The notes: generated by a model from the sequence alone, not told the origin. A stretch of 36,259 nucleotides of DNA from Collinsella sp. (GCA_019419625.1 DXZO01000028.1:1-36259); one strand, 5' to 3'. Shown: positions 13,394 through 22,295, numbered from the stretch's first letter. Program-made: numbers and translations.

Positions 13394-15796
13394 ATGCCGA
13401 GCAAAATCGAAAAAAAGCAAGCCGCCGCAAAGCTGCGCAAACCGCCGCGCGACTTCTCGTACACGCAGAACCGAGAGCTCAGCTGGCTACGCTTTGACAA
13501 CCGTGTGCTTGACGAAGCCTTCGACGAGACCGTTCCGCTGTTCGAGCGTCTAAAGTTCGTGTCGATTTTCGAGTCCAACCTCGACGAGTTTCTCATGGTG
13601 CGCGTGGGCGGCCTGTCCGATCTGGCAGAGCTCAAAAAACAGCCTGTCGACAACAAGAGCAATATGACCGCCTCCGAACAGGTCGATGCTGTCATGACCG
13701 AAATGCCCGGGCTCCTTACCCGATGGGAGTCCATCTTTAAGAGCATCGAGGGCAAGCTTGACGCCCTGGGCGTTCACCGCGCCCGCATCGATTCGCTTAC
13801 GCCCGAGGAGCGCACCTTTGTAACCCGCTACTTCCAGGCCTACGTGTCGCCGGTCATCTCGCCGTTGGTCATTGACCCGCGCCATCCCTTCCCCAACCTG
13901 CGCAACGGTGCACTCTACCTGGCTTGTGGCCTGGACGGTGTCACCGACGAGGAGAGCCTGCTGGGCCTTATCGAGATCCCCGCCTCGATGAACCGCGTGG
14001 TCGAGATCCCCTCGCCCACCGGCACCTACTCCTACATTCTGCTCGAGGACGTCATCCTCGCCTGCCTGGACAGCTGCTTTGGCTCCTATAAGCCGCTCGA
14101 CCGCGCGCTCATCCGCGTCACCCGCAACGCCGACATCGATCCGGACGGCGAGGGCGTCGAGGAGGAAGAGGACTACCGCCAGCACATGAAGCGCATCCTC
14201 AAGAAGCGCCTGCGTCTGCAGCCGGTAGTGCTCGCGGTCTCGGGGTCGCTCGAGAAGGCGACGCTCAAGACCATCCGCAAGGCGCTCGAGCTTTCTCGCC
14301 GCTCGGTCTTTACCTGCGATATCCCGCTCGACCTGGGCTACGTCTTCGGCATTGAGGGCAAGATTCCCGAGCATCTACGCAACGAGCTGCTCTTTACGCC
14401 GTTTAAGCCGCAGCCCAACCCCACCATCGATATGACCCGCTCCATCCGCGAGCAGGTACTTCAGCACGACAAGCTGCTCTTTTATCCCTATGAGGCCATG
14501 AACCCCTTCCTGGATCTGGTGCACGAGGCCGCCTACGACCCCGAGTGCATCTCACTGCGCATCACGCTCTACCGCGTGGCCAAGCAGAGCCGCCTGTGCG
14601 AGTCACTGATCGATGCCGCCGAGAACGGCAAAGAGGTCACGGTGCTCATGGAGCTCCGCGCGCGCTTTGACGAGCAGAACAACATCGAGTGGGCCGAGCG
14701 CCTGGAAGAGGCCGGCTGCACCGTCATCTACGGCTCCGAGGGCTTTAAGTGCCACTCCAAGATCTGCCAGCTCACCTATCGCGAGGGCATGGCGCTAACG
14801 CGCCTGACGCTGCTGGGCACCGGCAACTTTAACGAGAAGACGGCCAAACTCTACAGCGACTTTATGCTCATGACCGCCCACCCCGGCATCGGCGAGGACG
14901 CCAACCTGTTCTTCCGCAACCTGTCGCTGGGCAATCTGCGCGGCGATTACCGCTTCCTGGGTGTGGCGCCCGTAGGCCTCAAGCCGCTCATCATGCGCGG
15001 TCTGGATCGCGAGATCCAGCGCGCTCTCGCTGGCGAGCCCGCCCGCGTGTTCTTTAAGCTCAACTCGCTCACCGACCGCGAGGTCATCGACAAGATCGCC
15101 GAGGCATCGTGCGCAGGAGTCCGCGTGGACATGATCATCCGCGGCATCTCGTGCCTCAAGCCGGGCGTTCCTGGCAAGACCGAGAACGTGCATGTCCGTT
15201 CTATCGTCGGACGCTTTTTGGAGCATGCGCGCGTTTACGCCTTTGGCGTGGACTCGGACATGATCTATCTGAGCTCGGCCGACATGATGACGCGCAACAC
15301 CGAGCACCGCGTGGAGATCGCCTTCCCCGTGCTCGACCCCACCTGCCGCGCCCTGGTGCACGAGTACATGAGCATGCAGCTGCGCGACAACGTGAAGGCC
15401 CGCAGTCTCACGAGCGACGGCACCTGGGTCCCCGTGGAGCGCGCAGAGGGTGAGAAACCCTTCAACTCGCAGGAAGCCCTGCTGGAGCGTGCCTATCGCA
15501 ACGCCGAGGCCGCGCCCGAGCCCGTCATTGAGGCAAAGCCCGCCCCTGCTCCTAAGCCGCAGCCGGCCACACCCGAGGTTCAGAAGGTCCAGGCGACCGT
15601 CATTGAGCCCGAGCCCGCACCTGCACCTCAGCCCGAGCCGCAGGCAGCTAAGCCCGCACCCGAGACGAGCGCCCGTCGCGATAAGCCCGCCGGCAAGACC
15701 AAGGCCATCGAGCGCCATCGCCCCGGTCGTGTGCGCATGGGCCTGGGCCTGATCGGCCTGGGTCTTAAGACGCTCATTACCGGCAAGACGAAATAG
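13394..15796 (+). CDS. ppk: Polyphosphate kinase 1 with a proline/alanine-rich tail
   Basis: Makes inorganic polyphosphate from ATP reversibly. The N domain begins near residue 25 (FSYTQNRELSWLRFDNRVL). The autophosphorylated histidine is His454 in KCHSK, and the second catalytic histidine is His611 in FLEHARVY; both lie 19 residues later than the E. coli positions. The enzyme core ends near residue 695. About 100 more residues follow: a Pro/Ala/Glu/Lys-rich low-complexity linker (about 705-765), then a basic segment and a short hydrophobic end (GLGLIGLGLKTLITGK). This tail is not in the standard enzyme. The ATG at 13394 is chosen with GGA nine bases upstream; an ATG two codons earlier or a GTG at 13349 cannot be excluded. 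Confidence 0.95.
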   Translation: MPSKIEKKQAAAKLRKPPRDFSYTQNRELSWLRFDNRVLDEAFDETVPLFERLKFVSIFESNLDEFLMVRVGGLSDLAELKKQPVDNKSNMTASEQVDAVMTEMPGLLTRWESIFKSIEGKLDALGVHRARIDSLTPEERTFVTRYFQAYVSPVISPLVIDPRHPFPNLRNGALYLACGLDGVTDEESLLGLIEIPASMNRVVEIPSPTGTYSYILLEDVILACLDSCFGSYKPLDRALIRVTRNADIDPDGEGVEEEEDYRQHMKRILKKRLRLQPVVLAVSGSLEKATLKTIRKALELSRRSVFTCDIPLDLGYVFGIEGKIPEHLRNELLFTPFKPQPNPTIDMTRSIREQVLQHDKLLFYPYEAMNPFLDLVHEAAYDPECISLRITLYRVAKQSRLCESLIDAAENGKEVTVLMELRARFDEQNNIEWAERLEEAGCTVIYGSEGFKCHSKICQLTYREGMALTRLTLLGTGNFNEKTAKLYSDFMLMTAHPGIGEDANLFFRNLSLGNLRGDYRFLGVAPVGLKPLIMRGLDREIQRALAGEPARVFFKLNSLTDREVIDKIAEASCAGVRVDMIIRGISCLKPGVPGKTENVHVRSIVGRFLEHARVYAFGVDSDMIYLSSADMMTRNTEHRVEIAFPVLDPTCRALVHEYMSMQLRDNVKARSLTSDGTWVPVERAEGEKPFNSQEALLERAYRNAEAAPEPVIEAKPAPAPKPQPATPEVQKVQATVIEPEPAPAPQPEPQAAKPAPETSARRDKPAGKTKAIERHRPGRVRMGLGLIGLGLKTLITGKTK

Positions 15797-15819
15797 TCGT
15801 TTGTAGAAGCAGTTTGTAG

Positions 15820-15864
15820 AAGCGCCCCGCATTTGAGGAAAGCCTCGGATGCGGGGCGCTTTTC
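15820..15864 (+). terminator. Terminator of ppk
   Basis: AAGCGCCCCGCAT (15820-15832) pairs perfectly over 13 bp with 15849-15861, with a GAGG/CCTC extension inside the loop, followed by TTTT. Just before it GTTTGTAGAAGC occurs twice in tandem (15799-15810 and 15812-15823), a small duplication of no evident function. Confidence 0.85.
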
Positions 15865-15909
15865 CCTGCTACCATGGTGCGAGCAACAACACGAATGACA
15901 GGCAGGGAT

Positions 15910-17223
15910 ATGAAGCTCACTATAGAATCGATGACCTACGGCGCCGACGGGCTGGCGCACGCCGACAACGGCAAGGCCGTCTTTGTGCAGGGCGCCGTGG
16001 CAGGCGACACCGTCGAGGCCGAGGTCGTACAGGACGGCAAGTCGTTCATGCGCGCCCGCACGACCGAGATTCTGGAGCCGAGCCCCGATCGCATTCAGCC
16101 CCCCTGCCCCTTCGTTGGCATCTGCGGCGGTTGTTCGTGGGGCAATCTCTCACGCACGGCACAGCTCGCCGCCAAGGAGCAAAACCTGCGCTCCACGCTC
16201 GAGCGCATCGGCAAGTTCGCTCCTGAGCAGGTCGATGAGTTGGTACAGCCCATCTGCCACACCAAGGACGACTGGGGCTACCGCAATAAAATCGAGCTCG
16301 AACCGACCGTCGTCAACGGTCGCGTGCGCCTTGGCATGCACGGTGTCGACCCTAGCAAAATCGTGACCGTCGATGCGTGCCCGCTGTTCGATAAGCGCTT
16401 CCCGAAGGCGCTCAAATCGGTCGTCGGCGCACTCAACTATCTAAGCGGCAGCCATGACTTGGGACTCGAACGCGTGGGCATTCGTGCATCGCGCCGTACC
16501 AAGGCACTCGAGGTCGCACTCTGGACGCCTACAGGCTCTTTTCCGCGCTCGCAGGTCTCCCGCGTGCTGGCGGACGCCGCTCATCCCACGAGCATCGTGC
16601 GCGTGATGAGCAAGGGCGAAAAGAAGGCCCGCCGTGTCTCCAAGGTCGAAATGCTCGCCGGAGAGGGCTCATGGACCGAGAATATCGCCGAGGGTCAGAT
16701 GCGCTTGTCTGCCCCGTCTTTTTTCCAGGTCAACACCAAGGGTGCCGAGATTTTGATCGAGCTTGTCATGGAAGCGCTCGACCCGCAAGAAGACGAGCTT
16801 GCCGTGGACCTGTACTGCGGCGCCGGAACCTTTACCCTGCCGCTCGCCCGCCGCTGCGACTTCGTCGCCGCCGTCGAGGCCTACGGCCCGGCCGTGCGCG
16901 ACCTGCGCCGTAACCTGGAGATCAACAAGCTTGATAACGTCGACGTCATTGGCGGAGACGCGGTGCGCGAGTTCCCCGACCAGGATGCCGACGTCTTGGT
17001 GGTCGACCCGCCGCGCGCAGGCCTCGCCCCCGAGGCGATCGACCTTATCGCCAGCACGAGTGCTCGCGATGTCGCCTACGTGAGCTGCGACCCGGCCACC
17101 CTGGCGCGCGATCTCAAACGCTTTGTCGAAGAAGGCACCTTCTCCCCCGTCAAGATCACGCCAGTCGACCTGTTCCCGCAAACCTTCCACTGCGAGACCG
17201 TCGTCCACCTTAGGCGCAACTAG
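15910..17223 (+). CDS. RlmD/TrmA-family RNA uridine-5-methyltransferase
   Basis: SAM-dependent methyltransferase forming 5-methyluridine in rRNA or tRNA. An N-terminal TRAM-like domain (residues 1-55) is followed by an iron-sulfur site with Cys66, Cys72, Cys75 and Cys157, the same spacing as in E. coli RlmD. The Rossmann SAM site is at VDLYCGAGTFTLPLA (299-313), a DPPRAG motif at 366-371, and the catalytic Cys393 in SCDPATLARD. The 437-residue length is typical. RlmD (RumA) against 23S rRNA is the closest match, but Gram-positive members of this family modify different positions, so the exact target is left open. The ATG at 15910 follows AGGG closely; an ATG five codons earlier is possible. 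Confidence 0.9.
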   Translation: MKLTIESMTYGADGLAHADNGKAVFVQGAVAGDTVEAEVVQDGKSFMRARTTEILEPSPDRIQPPCPFVGICGGCSWGNLSRTAQLAAKEQNLRSTLERIGKFAPEQVDELVQPICHTKDDWGYRNKIELEPTVVNGRVRLGMHGVDPSKIVTVDACPLFDKRFPKALKSVVGALNYLSGSHDLGLERVGIRASRRTKALEVALWTPTGSFPRSQVSRVLADAAHPTSIVRVMSKGEKKARRVSKVEMLAGEGSWTENIAEGQMRLSAPSFFQVNTKGAEILIELVMEALDPQEDELAVDLYCGAGTFTLPLARRCDFVAAVEAYGPAVRDLRRNLEINKLDNVDVIGGDAVREFPDQDADVLVVDPPRAGLAPEAIDLIASTSARDVAYVSCDPATLARDLKRFVEEGTFSPVKITPVDLFPQTFHCETVVHLRRN

Positions 17224-17329
17224 TCACTCAATCATTGCTCAGATAAATCATTGAGAAATCGAGCGTGGCAAGCGGAGGTCTTCGGGGTATAAGACGGCTA
17301 ATTGTATGCCGCCTATGAAAGGAACCCTC

Positions 17330-17872
17330 ATGCCCAGCGTTGCCGTTCTCGCCGCCGATGGCTTTGAAACTATTGAATGCTTGACCATGGTCGATGTCAT
17401 GCGTCGCGGCGGTGTGCGTGCCACGCTCGTCTCGATTATGCCCACACGTGAGGTCGTAAGCTCGCTGCAGATCCCCGTGACCTGCGATGCGCTCTTTGAT
17501 GAGATCAACTTTGACGAGTACGACTGCGTCGTGCTGCCCGGCGGCTTGCCCGGTGCCACCAACCTGCGTGCCGATCAGCGCGTCTGCGACGTGGTCTGCA
17601 AGTTCGCCGCGACCAAGCACGTTGCCGCCATCTGCGCCGCCCCGTTTATCCTGGGCGAGCTCGACCTACTCGAGGGGCGCCACGCCACGTGCTTCCCTGG
17701 CTTTGAGAAAAGCTTCCCCGAAGGCGCCTATACCGGCGAGAAGGTTACGCAAGACGGCAACATCATCACCGCCAGCGGCATGGCCCAGTCGCTCCCCTTT
17801 GCGCTTGAGCTGCTGCGCACACTCGCCGGCGACAAGGCCGTCGAGAAGGTCGCCGAGGGCATTCAGCTATGA
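17330..17872 (+). CDS. DJ-1/PfpI family protein
   Basis: A 180-residue protein of the DJ-1 (ThiJ/PfpI) superfamily. The nucleophile-elbow cysteine is Cys102 (AAICAAPFIL), with the partner Glu16 near the N-terminus and the GG motif at LPGGLPGATNL (69-79). Members include glyoxalase III and protein or nucleotide deglycase-like enzymes and chaperones; the activity here cannot be told from sequence. AAAGGAA precedes the ATG at 17330. A TATAAG at 17288-17293 may be the -10 box. The stop overlaps the start of maf by four bases (ATGA), so the two are translationally coupled, which suggests a shared house-cleaning role against damaged metabolites. Confidence 0.9.
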   Translation: MPSVAVLAADGFETIECLTMVDVMRRGGVRATLVSIMPTREVVSSLQIPVTCDALFDEINFDEYDCVVLPGGLPGATNLRADQRVCDVVCKFAATKHVAAICAAPFILGELDLLEGRHATCFPGFEKSFPEGAYTGEKVTQDGNIITASGMAQSLPFALELLRTLAGDKAVEKVAEGIQL

Positions 17873-18450
17873 TTTTGGCTTCGCAATCACCGCGCCGCAT
17901 CGAGTTGATGCGCGAGGCGGGCTATGACATTCGCGTGATTCCCGCAGATATCGACGAAACGCCTTTTGATGGCGAAGCTCCGCTTACACTCGTCGAGCGC
18001 TTGGCGCGTGCCAAAGCCGCTGCCGTCACGGCCGAACATGCCGAGCCCAACGAACTGACCGTCGCGGCCGATACTATTGTCACCTTTGACGGCCAAATTT
18101 TGGGCAAGCCGGCAGACGGGGACGAGGCGCGCACCATGCTCCGCGAGCTTTCGGGCCGCACGCACCAGGTCGCAACCGGCGTCTGCATCGTTAAAGCCGG
18201 CGACGCTACAGCTCCGCATGCCGCCGAGAGCCTGTCGTTTGTCGATGTAACCGACGTGACGTTCTATGAGCTTACCGAAGAGCAGATCGAGCGCTATGTT
18301 GCCTCCGGCGAACCCATGGACAAGGCCGGGGCCTACGGCATCCAAGGCACAGGCGGCCGCATGCTTGTGCACGATATTTCGGGTGACTTCTACAACGTGG
18401 TGGGCTTGCCCATCGCTCGCGTCGCACGCGCGATTCAAAAACTCTCGTAA
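17869..18450 (+). CDS. maf: Maf-like nucleoside triphosphate pyrophosphatase
   Basis: Hydrolyses non-canonical or modified nucleoside triphosphates to the monophosphate, preventing their incorporation; some members also restrain septum formation. The 193 residues begin with the family signature MILASQSPRRIELM (SxSPRR at 5-10). The catalytic aspartate is Asp68 in AADTIV, followed by LGKP, SGRTHQVATGV and the KAGAYGIQG motif near residues 150-158. The start codon overlaps the preceding stop in ATGA and has no separate ribosome binding site, in line with coupling to the DJ-1 gene. A strong terminator follows. Confidence 0.95.
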   Translation: MILASQSPRRIELMREAGYDIRVIPADIDETPFDGEAPLTLVERLARAKAAAVTAEHAEPNELTVAADTIVTFDGQILGKPADGDEARTMLRELSGRTHQVATGVCIVKAGDATAPHAAESLSFVDVTDVTFYELTEEQIERYVASGEPMDKAGAYGIQGTGGRMLVHDISGDFYNVVGLPIARVARAIQKLS

Positions 18451-18457
18451 TTGCTCT

Positions 18458-18489
18458 GGCGCTGGGTATCCCCCAGCGCCTACAATTTT
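18458..18489 (+). terminator. Terminator of maf
   Basis: GGCGCTGGG (18458-18466) pairs perfectly with CCCAGCGCC (18472-18480), followed by TACAATTTT. A second hairpin, CCGGGC/GCCCGG, lies at 18511-18527 in the leader of the next gene and lacks a T tract. Confidence 0.75.
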
Positions 18490-18549
18490 GCCGTACCGTA
18501 CGGATCCCGACCGGGCATAAGGCCCGGCGGAAAACCGATAGGAGAACAC

Positions 18550-19551
18550 ATGGACACACTGCTCGAAGCCATCGATGTTTGCAATGTCGATGGCTTTTGC
18601 TTTGGCAACTATACGGACGAGGAGGCTGGCACCGGCTGCACCGTAATCGTGGCGCCCGAGGGTGCCACCGGCGGCGTTGACGTACGTGGTGGTGCCCCCG
18701 CTTCGCGTGAGACCGACCTGCTGCGTCCCGAAAACACCGTCGATAAGGTCCACGCCGTCTGCCTTTCGGGCGGATCGGCCTTTGGCCTCGAGGCTGCAAG
18801 CGGCGTGGCCCGCGAACTCGAGAGCCGCGGCATTGGTCTGCCCGTCGGCCCCACGCAGGTGCCCATCGTGTGCTCCAGCTGTATCTTCGACCTTGCCTTT
18901 GGCGACCCCACCGTTCGCCCCGACATTGAGGCCGGCATCGCCGCCGTGCGCGAGGCGCTCGACCACACCCCCACCAAGCTCGAACAGGGCAACGTAGGCG
19001 CCGGCACGGGCGCTACCGTGGGTAAGCTCATGGGCCCCGCCACCTGCATGAAGGCCGGCCTTGGCGCTGCCGCCGTGGCGCTCGGCCCCATCAAGGTGGG
19101 CGCCGTGGTCTCGGTCAACGCCTGCGGCAACGTTGTCGACCCCTTCACCGGCGAGTGGGTCGCCGGTATGCGCGCCGCAGCCGATAGCGACCAGATCGTC
19201 GACATGGAACTCGCAGCCTTTGCCGCCGCCGGATCCATGCAGATGCCGCTCGACCGCACCAACACCACCATCAGCTGCATCGTCACCAACGTGGAACTCA
19301 CTAAGGCACAAGCCACCAAGGTCTCTCAGATGGCCGCAGACGCCTACGCACACGCCATCCGTCCCACGCACACCACCAACGATGGCGACACCATCTACAC
19401 CCTTGCCAGCGGCAAACTGGGCGCCCAGGCAAGCGCCGCCGTTCCCCTAGACCTGCTGGGCATGCTCGCCGTAAGGGCTTTGCAAACCGCCATCGTAAAC
19501 GGAGCCAAAACCGCCAAAACCTCCCACGGCATCCCCGGCGCCGCGAAGTAA
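18550..19551 (+). CDS. P1 family peptidase (DmpA-type aminopeptidase/amidohydrolase)
   Basis: A 333-residue member of peptidase family P1 (DmpA/BapA fold), N-terminal-nucleophile-like enzymes that activate by self-cleavage. Recognisable segments: EAGTGCTVI near 25-33, the LSGGSAFGLEAASGV motif (72-86), GNVGAGTGATVGK (147-159) and the NDGDTIYTLASG motif (277-288). By analogy the autocleavage site and nucleophile should lie in TNTTISC (237-243), with Thr239 or Thr240 taking the place of the DmpA serine; this is inference. No signal peptide is seen. GGAGA precedes the ATG by five bases. Substrate is unknown; relatives act on N-terminal or beta amino acids of small peptides. Confidence 0.9.
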   Translation: MDTLLEAIDVCNVDGFCFGNYTDEEAGTGCTVIVAPEGATGGVDVRGGAPASRETDLLRPENTVDKVHAVCLSGGSAFGLEAASGVARELESRGIGLPVGPTQVPIVCSSCIFDLAFGDPTVRPDIEAGIAAVREALDHTPTKLEQGNVGAGTGATVGKLMGPATCMKAGLGAAAVALGPIKVGAVVSVNACGNVVDPFTGEWVAGMRAAADSDQIVDMELAAFAAAGSMQMPLDRTNTTISCIVTNVELTKAQATKVSQMAADAYAHAIRPTHTTNDGDTIYTLASGKLGAQASAAVPLDLLGMLAVRALQTAIVNGAKTAKTSHGIPGAAK

Positions 19552-19563
19552 ACTAGCTCGTCC

Positions 19564-19688
19564 GGTTGCCCGGTGGGTCTTGGTTATGTTTGCTGCTCTA
19601 CAGTCCTGGCTCGCACGAAGAGCACATTAAGTGCTCTTCGGCTCGTGCGGAACTCGCGACAAACATGACCAAGACCCACCGGGCAACC
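19564..19688 (+). repeat. Gene-end hairpin element, family 2, copy A
   Basis: Outer arms 19564-19592 and 19660-19688 pair over 29 bp with a single T-G wobble. An inner 10-bp hairpin (19616-19625 with 19631-19640) sits between flanks carrying ACAGTCCTGG and TGCGGAACTCG. It starts 13 bases after the P1 peptidase stop. In sense orientation the order is arm, GTCCTG, hairpin, TGCGGAA, arm. No T tract follows, and no flanking target duplication was seen. Confidence 0.75.
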
Positions 19689-19780
19689 TACCAACCAAGT
19701 CTTTTCAGCCCAGGCCCATGTGTACCGCGCGTCCAAGATCTTCAAATTCAGCTTGCTGACATAAAGCAAGACATAACAGA
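19689..19780. other. Spacer between two gene-end hairpins
   Basis: About 90 bases between the two convergent gene-end elements. No gene, promoter or repeat is recognised. Confidence 0.3.
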
Positions 19781-19889
19781 GGACCCCTGGTCCTTAACTT
19801 GATACGAGTTCCGCACGCAAAGGAGGCGCCAGTGGCGCCTCCGTCTTGCGCAGGACTGTTCGAAGTAGCAAGTTAAGGACCAGGGGTCC
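19781..19889 (-). repeat. Gene-end hairpin element, family 2, copy B
   Basis: Outer arms 19781-19801 and 19869-19889 are perfect 21-bp complements. The inner hairpin GGAGGCGCC/GGCGCCTCC (19822-19830 with 19834-19842) is also perfect. Read on the minus strand, the sense strand of the glycosyltransferase whose stop is at 19912, the flanks contain ACAGTCCTGCGC and TGCGGAACTCG, the same as in copy A, while the arms and inner hairpin are different sequences. Confidence 0.75.
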
Positions 19890-19911
19890 CCGTTACCCGA
19901 GCGTTTCTGCC

Positions 19912-20943
19912 CTAGTTGAATTTGAAGATCTTTGAGGCAAGACGGTATAGGCCAAGTGTGGTTTTGTCTCCGGCACGACCGCGGAGGTTAGTGAAGAAGC
20001 CGACCACACCGTAACGTGCACGACGATACATACGCTCGTCATAGGCCTTCAAATCATTCCACAGCGTCTTCAGGCGCTCGTCGGCGCAATCCTCGTCGGA
20101 AAGCTTGGTGAGCACCGAGCAGATCGCCATCATCATAGTGAAATAACCCATCATGTACGAGCGCAGACGCGACGACTCAACATCGCTGTACAGGTGGAAC
20201 GACTCCATCATGATGCGCGTCACACGGAACTGCTGGTCCAGGCGCTTGACCATCGTGGCCTCGTTGACGCTCTGGCCCTCGCGACCGATAAAGTAGCGAT
20301 AGAGGTCGATGTCGGCGTAGTACATGGTCTTGCAACGCGGCAGCGGCACGTAGGCGTAGATGTTGTCCACATAGAACGTGTGCGGCGGCATGGGAAGGTT
20401 GGACTCGCGCAGCACATCCGTGCGATAGCACAGGCTGTGCATGAGCAGATTCTGGTCCAAACGGAAATGGCCGATCTGGTCCCAGGTAAAGATCTTTTTT
20501 CGCGGCAGGGCAAACTTGTAACCAATGGCAGTATGAGTACCCTCGTAAACCTTCTCGTACACATAGTTCGAGATAAAGAGGTCGACGCGCTGGTCGCGCT
20601 CTTCAAAGCCGCGCAGAATCGACAGCATGGTCGAAAGGGCAGCGCCGTCAAGCCAGTCGTCCGAGTCGACGACCTTGTAGTAGGTGCCCTGCGCCTCGCG
20701 CAGACCCGAAAGGACGGCAATACCGTGGCCGCCATTCTCCTGGTGCACCGCGCGGATGATTCCAGGATAACGGGCCTCCCACTCGTCGGCCTTGGCGGCC
20801 GTCTCGTCCTTGGAGCCGTCGTCCACCACGATAATCTCGATATCGGTGGCGTAATTGCTCCCCTCCAAGATGGAGGTGATGCAATGGTCCATGTCCTTGG
20901 CGGCGTTATACGAGGGAATACCGAATGTTATGACTTTATGCAT
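19912..20943 (-). CDS. Family 2 glycosyltransferase
   Basis: A 343-residue GT-A fold glycosyltransferase. The nucleotide-sugar site shows FGIPSYNAAKDMDHC at 7-21, VVDDGSKDET (39-48), NGGHGIAVLSGL (70-81) and the metal-binding DSDDW at 93-97. No strong membrane segment is seen, so it likely works at the inner face of the membrane. It follows glf with an eight-base overlap (ATGCATAA), which implies co-translation and suggests a galactofuranosyl transfer into a cell-surface glycan; the sugar assignment is inferred from the neighbour. The start at 20943 (MHKVITFGIP) fits the family; an ATG six codons earlier inside glf is possible. A long hairpin follows the stop. Confidence 0.88.
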   Translation of the reverse strand: MHKVITFGIPSYNAAKDMDHCITSILEGSNYATDIEIIVVDDGSKDETAAKADEWEARYPGIIRAVHQENGGHGIAVLSGLREAQGTYYKVVDSDDWLDGAALSTMLSILRGFEERDQRVDLFISNYVYEKVYEGTHTAIGYKFALPRKKIFTWDQIGHFRLDQNLLMHSLCYRTDVLRESNLPMPPHTFYVDNIYAYVPLPRCKTMYYADIDLYRYFIGREGQSVNEATMVKRLDQQFRVTRIMMESFHLYSDVESSRLRSYMMGYFTMMMAICSVLTKLSDEDCADERLKTLWNDLKAYDERMYRRARYGVVGFFTNLRGRAGDKTTLGLYRLASKIFKFN

Positions 20944-22138
20944 GGCAGGCGATAATCTCATCCGAAAGATCGAGGGCGGAATTGGTCACGGCATCCATAT
21001 CGTAGTAACGATACTCGGCCAGACGACCCACCGGGTGGAAGTTTGTCAGGTTCTGGACGCGCTCAAGATAGCGCTCATAGAGCTCACGGTTCTCGGGCTC
21101 AAGAATGGCGTAATACGGCGTCTCGCCCGAGCCGGGCGTATAGGCCTTGGAGTACTCCTTCATGATGGTGGTCTTGCCAGGCAGGACCTGACCAGTCATG
21201 TTCTTGAACTCGGTAATGCGGGTGTAGTCCTCGCTCGTGGTGTAGTTGACGGTGCCCACGGGCTGGAACTGATCCATATCGAGCGTCTCGAACTTCATGT
21301 CGAGCGTACGGTACGGAAGAGCGCCCAGGTCGAGGTTGAACAGCTCATCGAGCGGACCGGTATAAACGATCTCGCCGCCGTAGACCTTGCCGTCGACCTT
21401 GACGGTTGTCTCGTCGATCTCGAAGAGATCGCGAGCATCCACGTCGCAGAACACATCAATCAGGTCGTGGTCGAGCATGTGCTCAAACAGCGCCGTGTAG
21501 CCATCCTGCGGCATACCCTGGAAGGGGGCCTGCGGGAAGTAGCGGTCATCGTCGCCCACAAAGACGGGAACGCGGCCGGTGATCGAGGGATCGATCTGGT
21601 CGGGCGTCTGGCCCCACTGCTTCATGGTGTAATGCAAAAAGACGTTCTCGTAGACGTAATCGGCGACCTCGGCAAGATCCGGGTCGTTCTTCTTACGCAG
21701 CTCCATAATGGGCACTTTGACATCCTTGCCAAAGGTCTCCACGAGCTTCTGATACAGCTCCTCGCCGCGCTCATCACCAAAGGCGAGCTTGAGACTCGCA
21801 TGGTTGAAGGGCACGGGCATAAGGGTACCGTTGATGTTGGCGAGCACCTTGTGCTGATAATCCGTCCACTTGGTAAAGCGCGACAGGAAATTATGCACAC
21901 GCTCGTTAAAGGTGTGATAGATATGCGGACCGTACTCGTGGATCAGGATTCCGGCCTCGTCAGTGCAGTCATAGGCATTGCCCGCAATGTGGCTACGGCG
22001 CTCCAAAACGGCAACACGATAGCCGATGGTCTCGGCAAGACGGCGGGCGCAAACGGCACCGGCATATCCAGCACCGACGACAATCATGTCGTACGCGCCG
22101 GCGTTAAAGCCTTCAGGCAGGCCTGAGGTAATCTGCAT
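20936..22138 (-). CDS. glf: UDP-galactopyranose mutase
   Basis: FAD-dependent enzyme converting UDP-galactopyranose to UDP-galactofuranose, the donor for galactofuranose-containing surface polysaccharides. The 400 residues have the FAD-binding GAGYAGAV at 22-29, ERRSHIAGNAYD, the GPHIYHTFN segment, and the C-terminal EYSKAY and AEYRYYDMD motifs with FAD/substrate contacts. There is a short N-terminal extension before the Rossmann strand. AAGGAG lies six bases before the ATG. It is the first gene of a two-gene operon with the overlapping glycosyltransferase. A TATAAT -10 lies about 80 bases upstream, and its leader holds a 7-bp inverted repeat. Confidence 0.96.
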   Translation of the reverse strand: MQITSGLPEGFNAGAYDMIVVGAGYAGAVCARRLAETIGYRVAVLERRSHIAGNAYDCTDEAGILIHEYGPHIYHTFNERVHNFLSRFTKWTDYQHKVLANINGTLMPVPFNHASLKLAFGDERGEELYQKLVETFGKDVKVPIMELRKKNDPDLAEVADYVYENVFLHYTMKQWGQTPDQIDPSITGRVPVFVGDDDRYFPQAPFQGMPQDGYTALFEHMLDHDLIDVFCDVDARDLFEIDETTVKVDGKVYGGEIVYTGPLDELFNLDLGALPYRTLDMKFETLDMDQFQPVGTVNYTTSEDYTRITEFKNMTGQVLPGKTTIMKEYSKAYTPGSGETPYYAILEPENRELYERYLERVQNLTNFHPVGRLAEYRYYDMDAVTNSALDLSDEIIACHA

Positions 22139-22181
22139 CGATACTCCTTGTCAAAAGCCACGGGCTCGTTAGCTGGGCTTT

Positions 22182-22200
22182 TCTCGAACATTCTTCGAGA
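22182..22200. repeat. Inverted repeat in the glf leader
   Basis: TCTCGAA (22182-22188) and TTCGAGA (22194-22200) are perfect 7-bp inverted repeats with a five-base spacer. They lie just downstream of the glf -10 box, so they could be an operator or a leader hairpin. It resembles a LexA-type palindrome but has the wrong spacing. Confidence 0.35.
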
Positions 22201-22216
22201 CATATTTATCAGAGCG

Positions 22217-22242
22217 ATTATAGCGCTAATGCGTCCTATAAT
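22217..22242. promoter_or_regulatory. Overlapping divergent promoters of glf and pta
   Basis: TATAAT occurs on the minus strand at 22217-22222, facing glf, and on the plus strand at 22237-22242, facing pta. Each -10 box lies roughly where the -35 box of the other promoter should be, and neither has a good -35 hexamer. The two promoters could therefore exclude each other. The TAGCGCTA palindrome between them is a possible regulator site. Confidence 0.5.
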
Positions 22243-22295
22243 GAGCTTGCCACACAAGGAAAGCTCAAGCACCGCGGCGTACATAATTGAAAGGT

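Noticed and set aside
19552..19911. A pair of insertion-sequence remnants or MITEs between convergent genes
   Set aside because: No transposase fragment and no target-site duplication is seen; the arms of the two elements are unrelated, whereas terminal repeats of one mobile family should match.
22182..22200. LexA-like SOS box before glf
   Set aside because: The palindrome TCTCGAA-N5-TTCGAGA lacks the GAAC-N4-GTTC core and has spacing one base short of the actinobacterial form.
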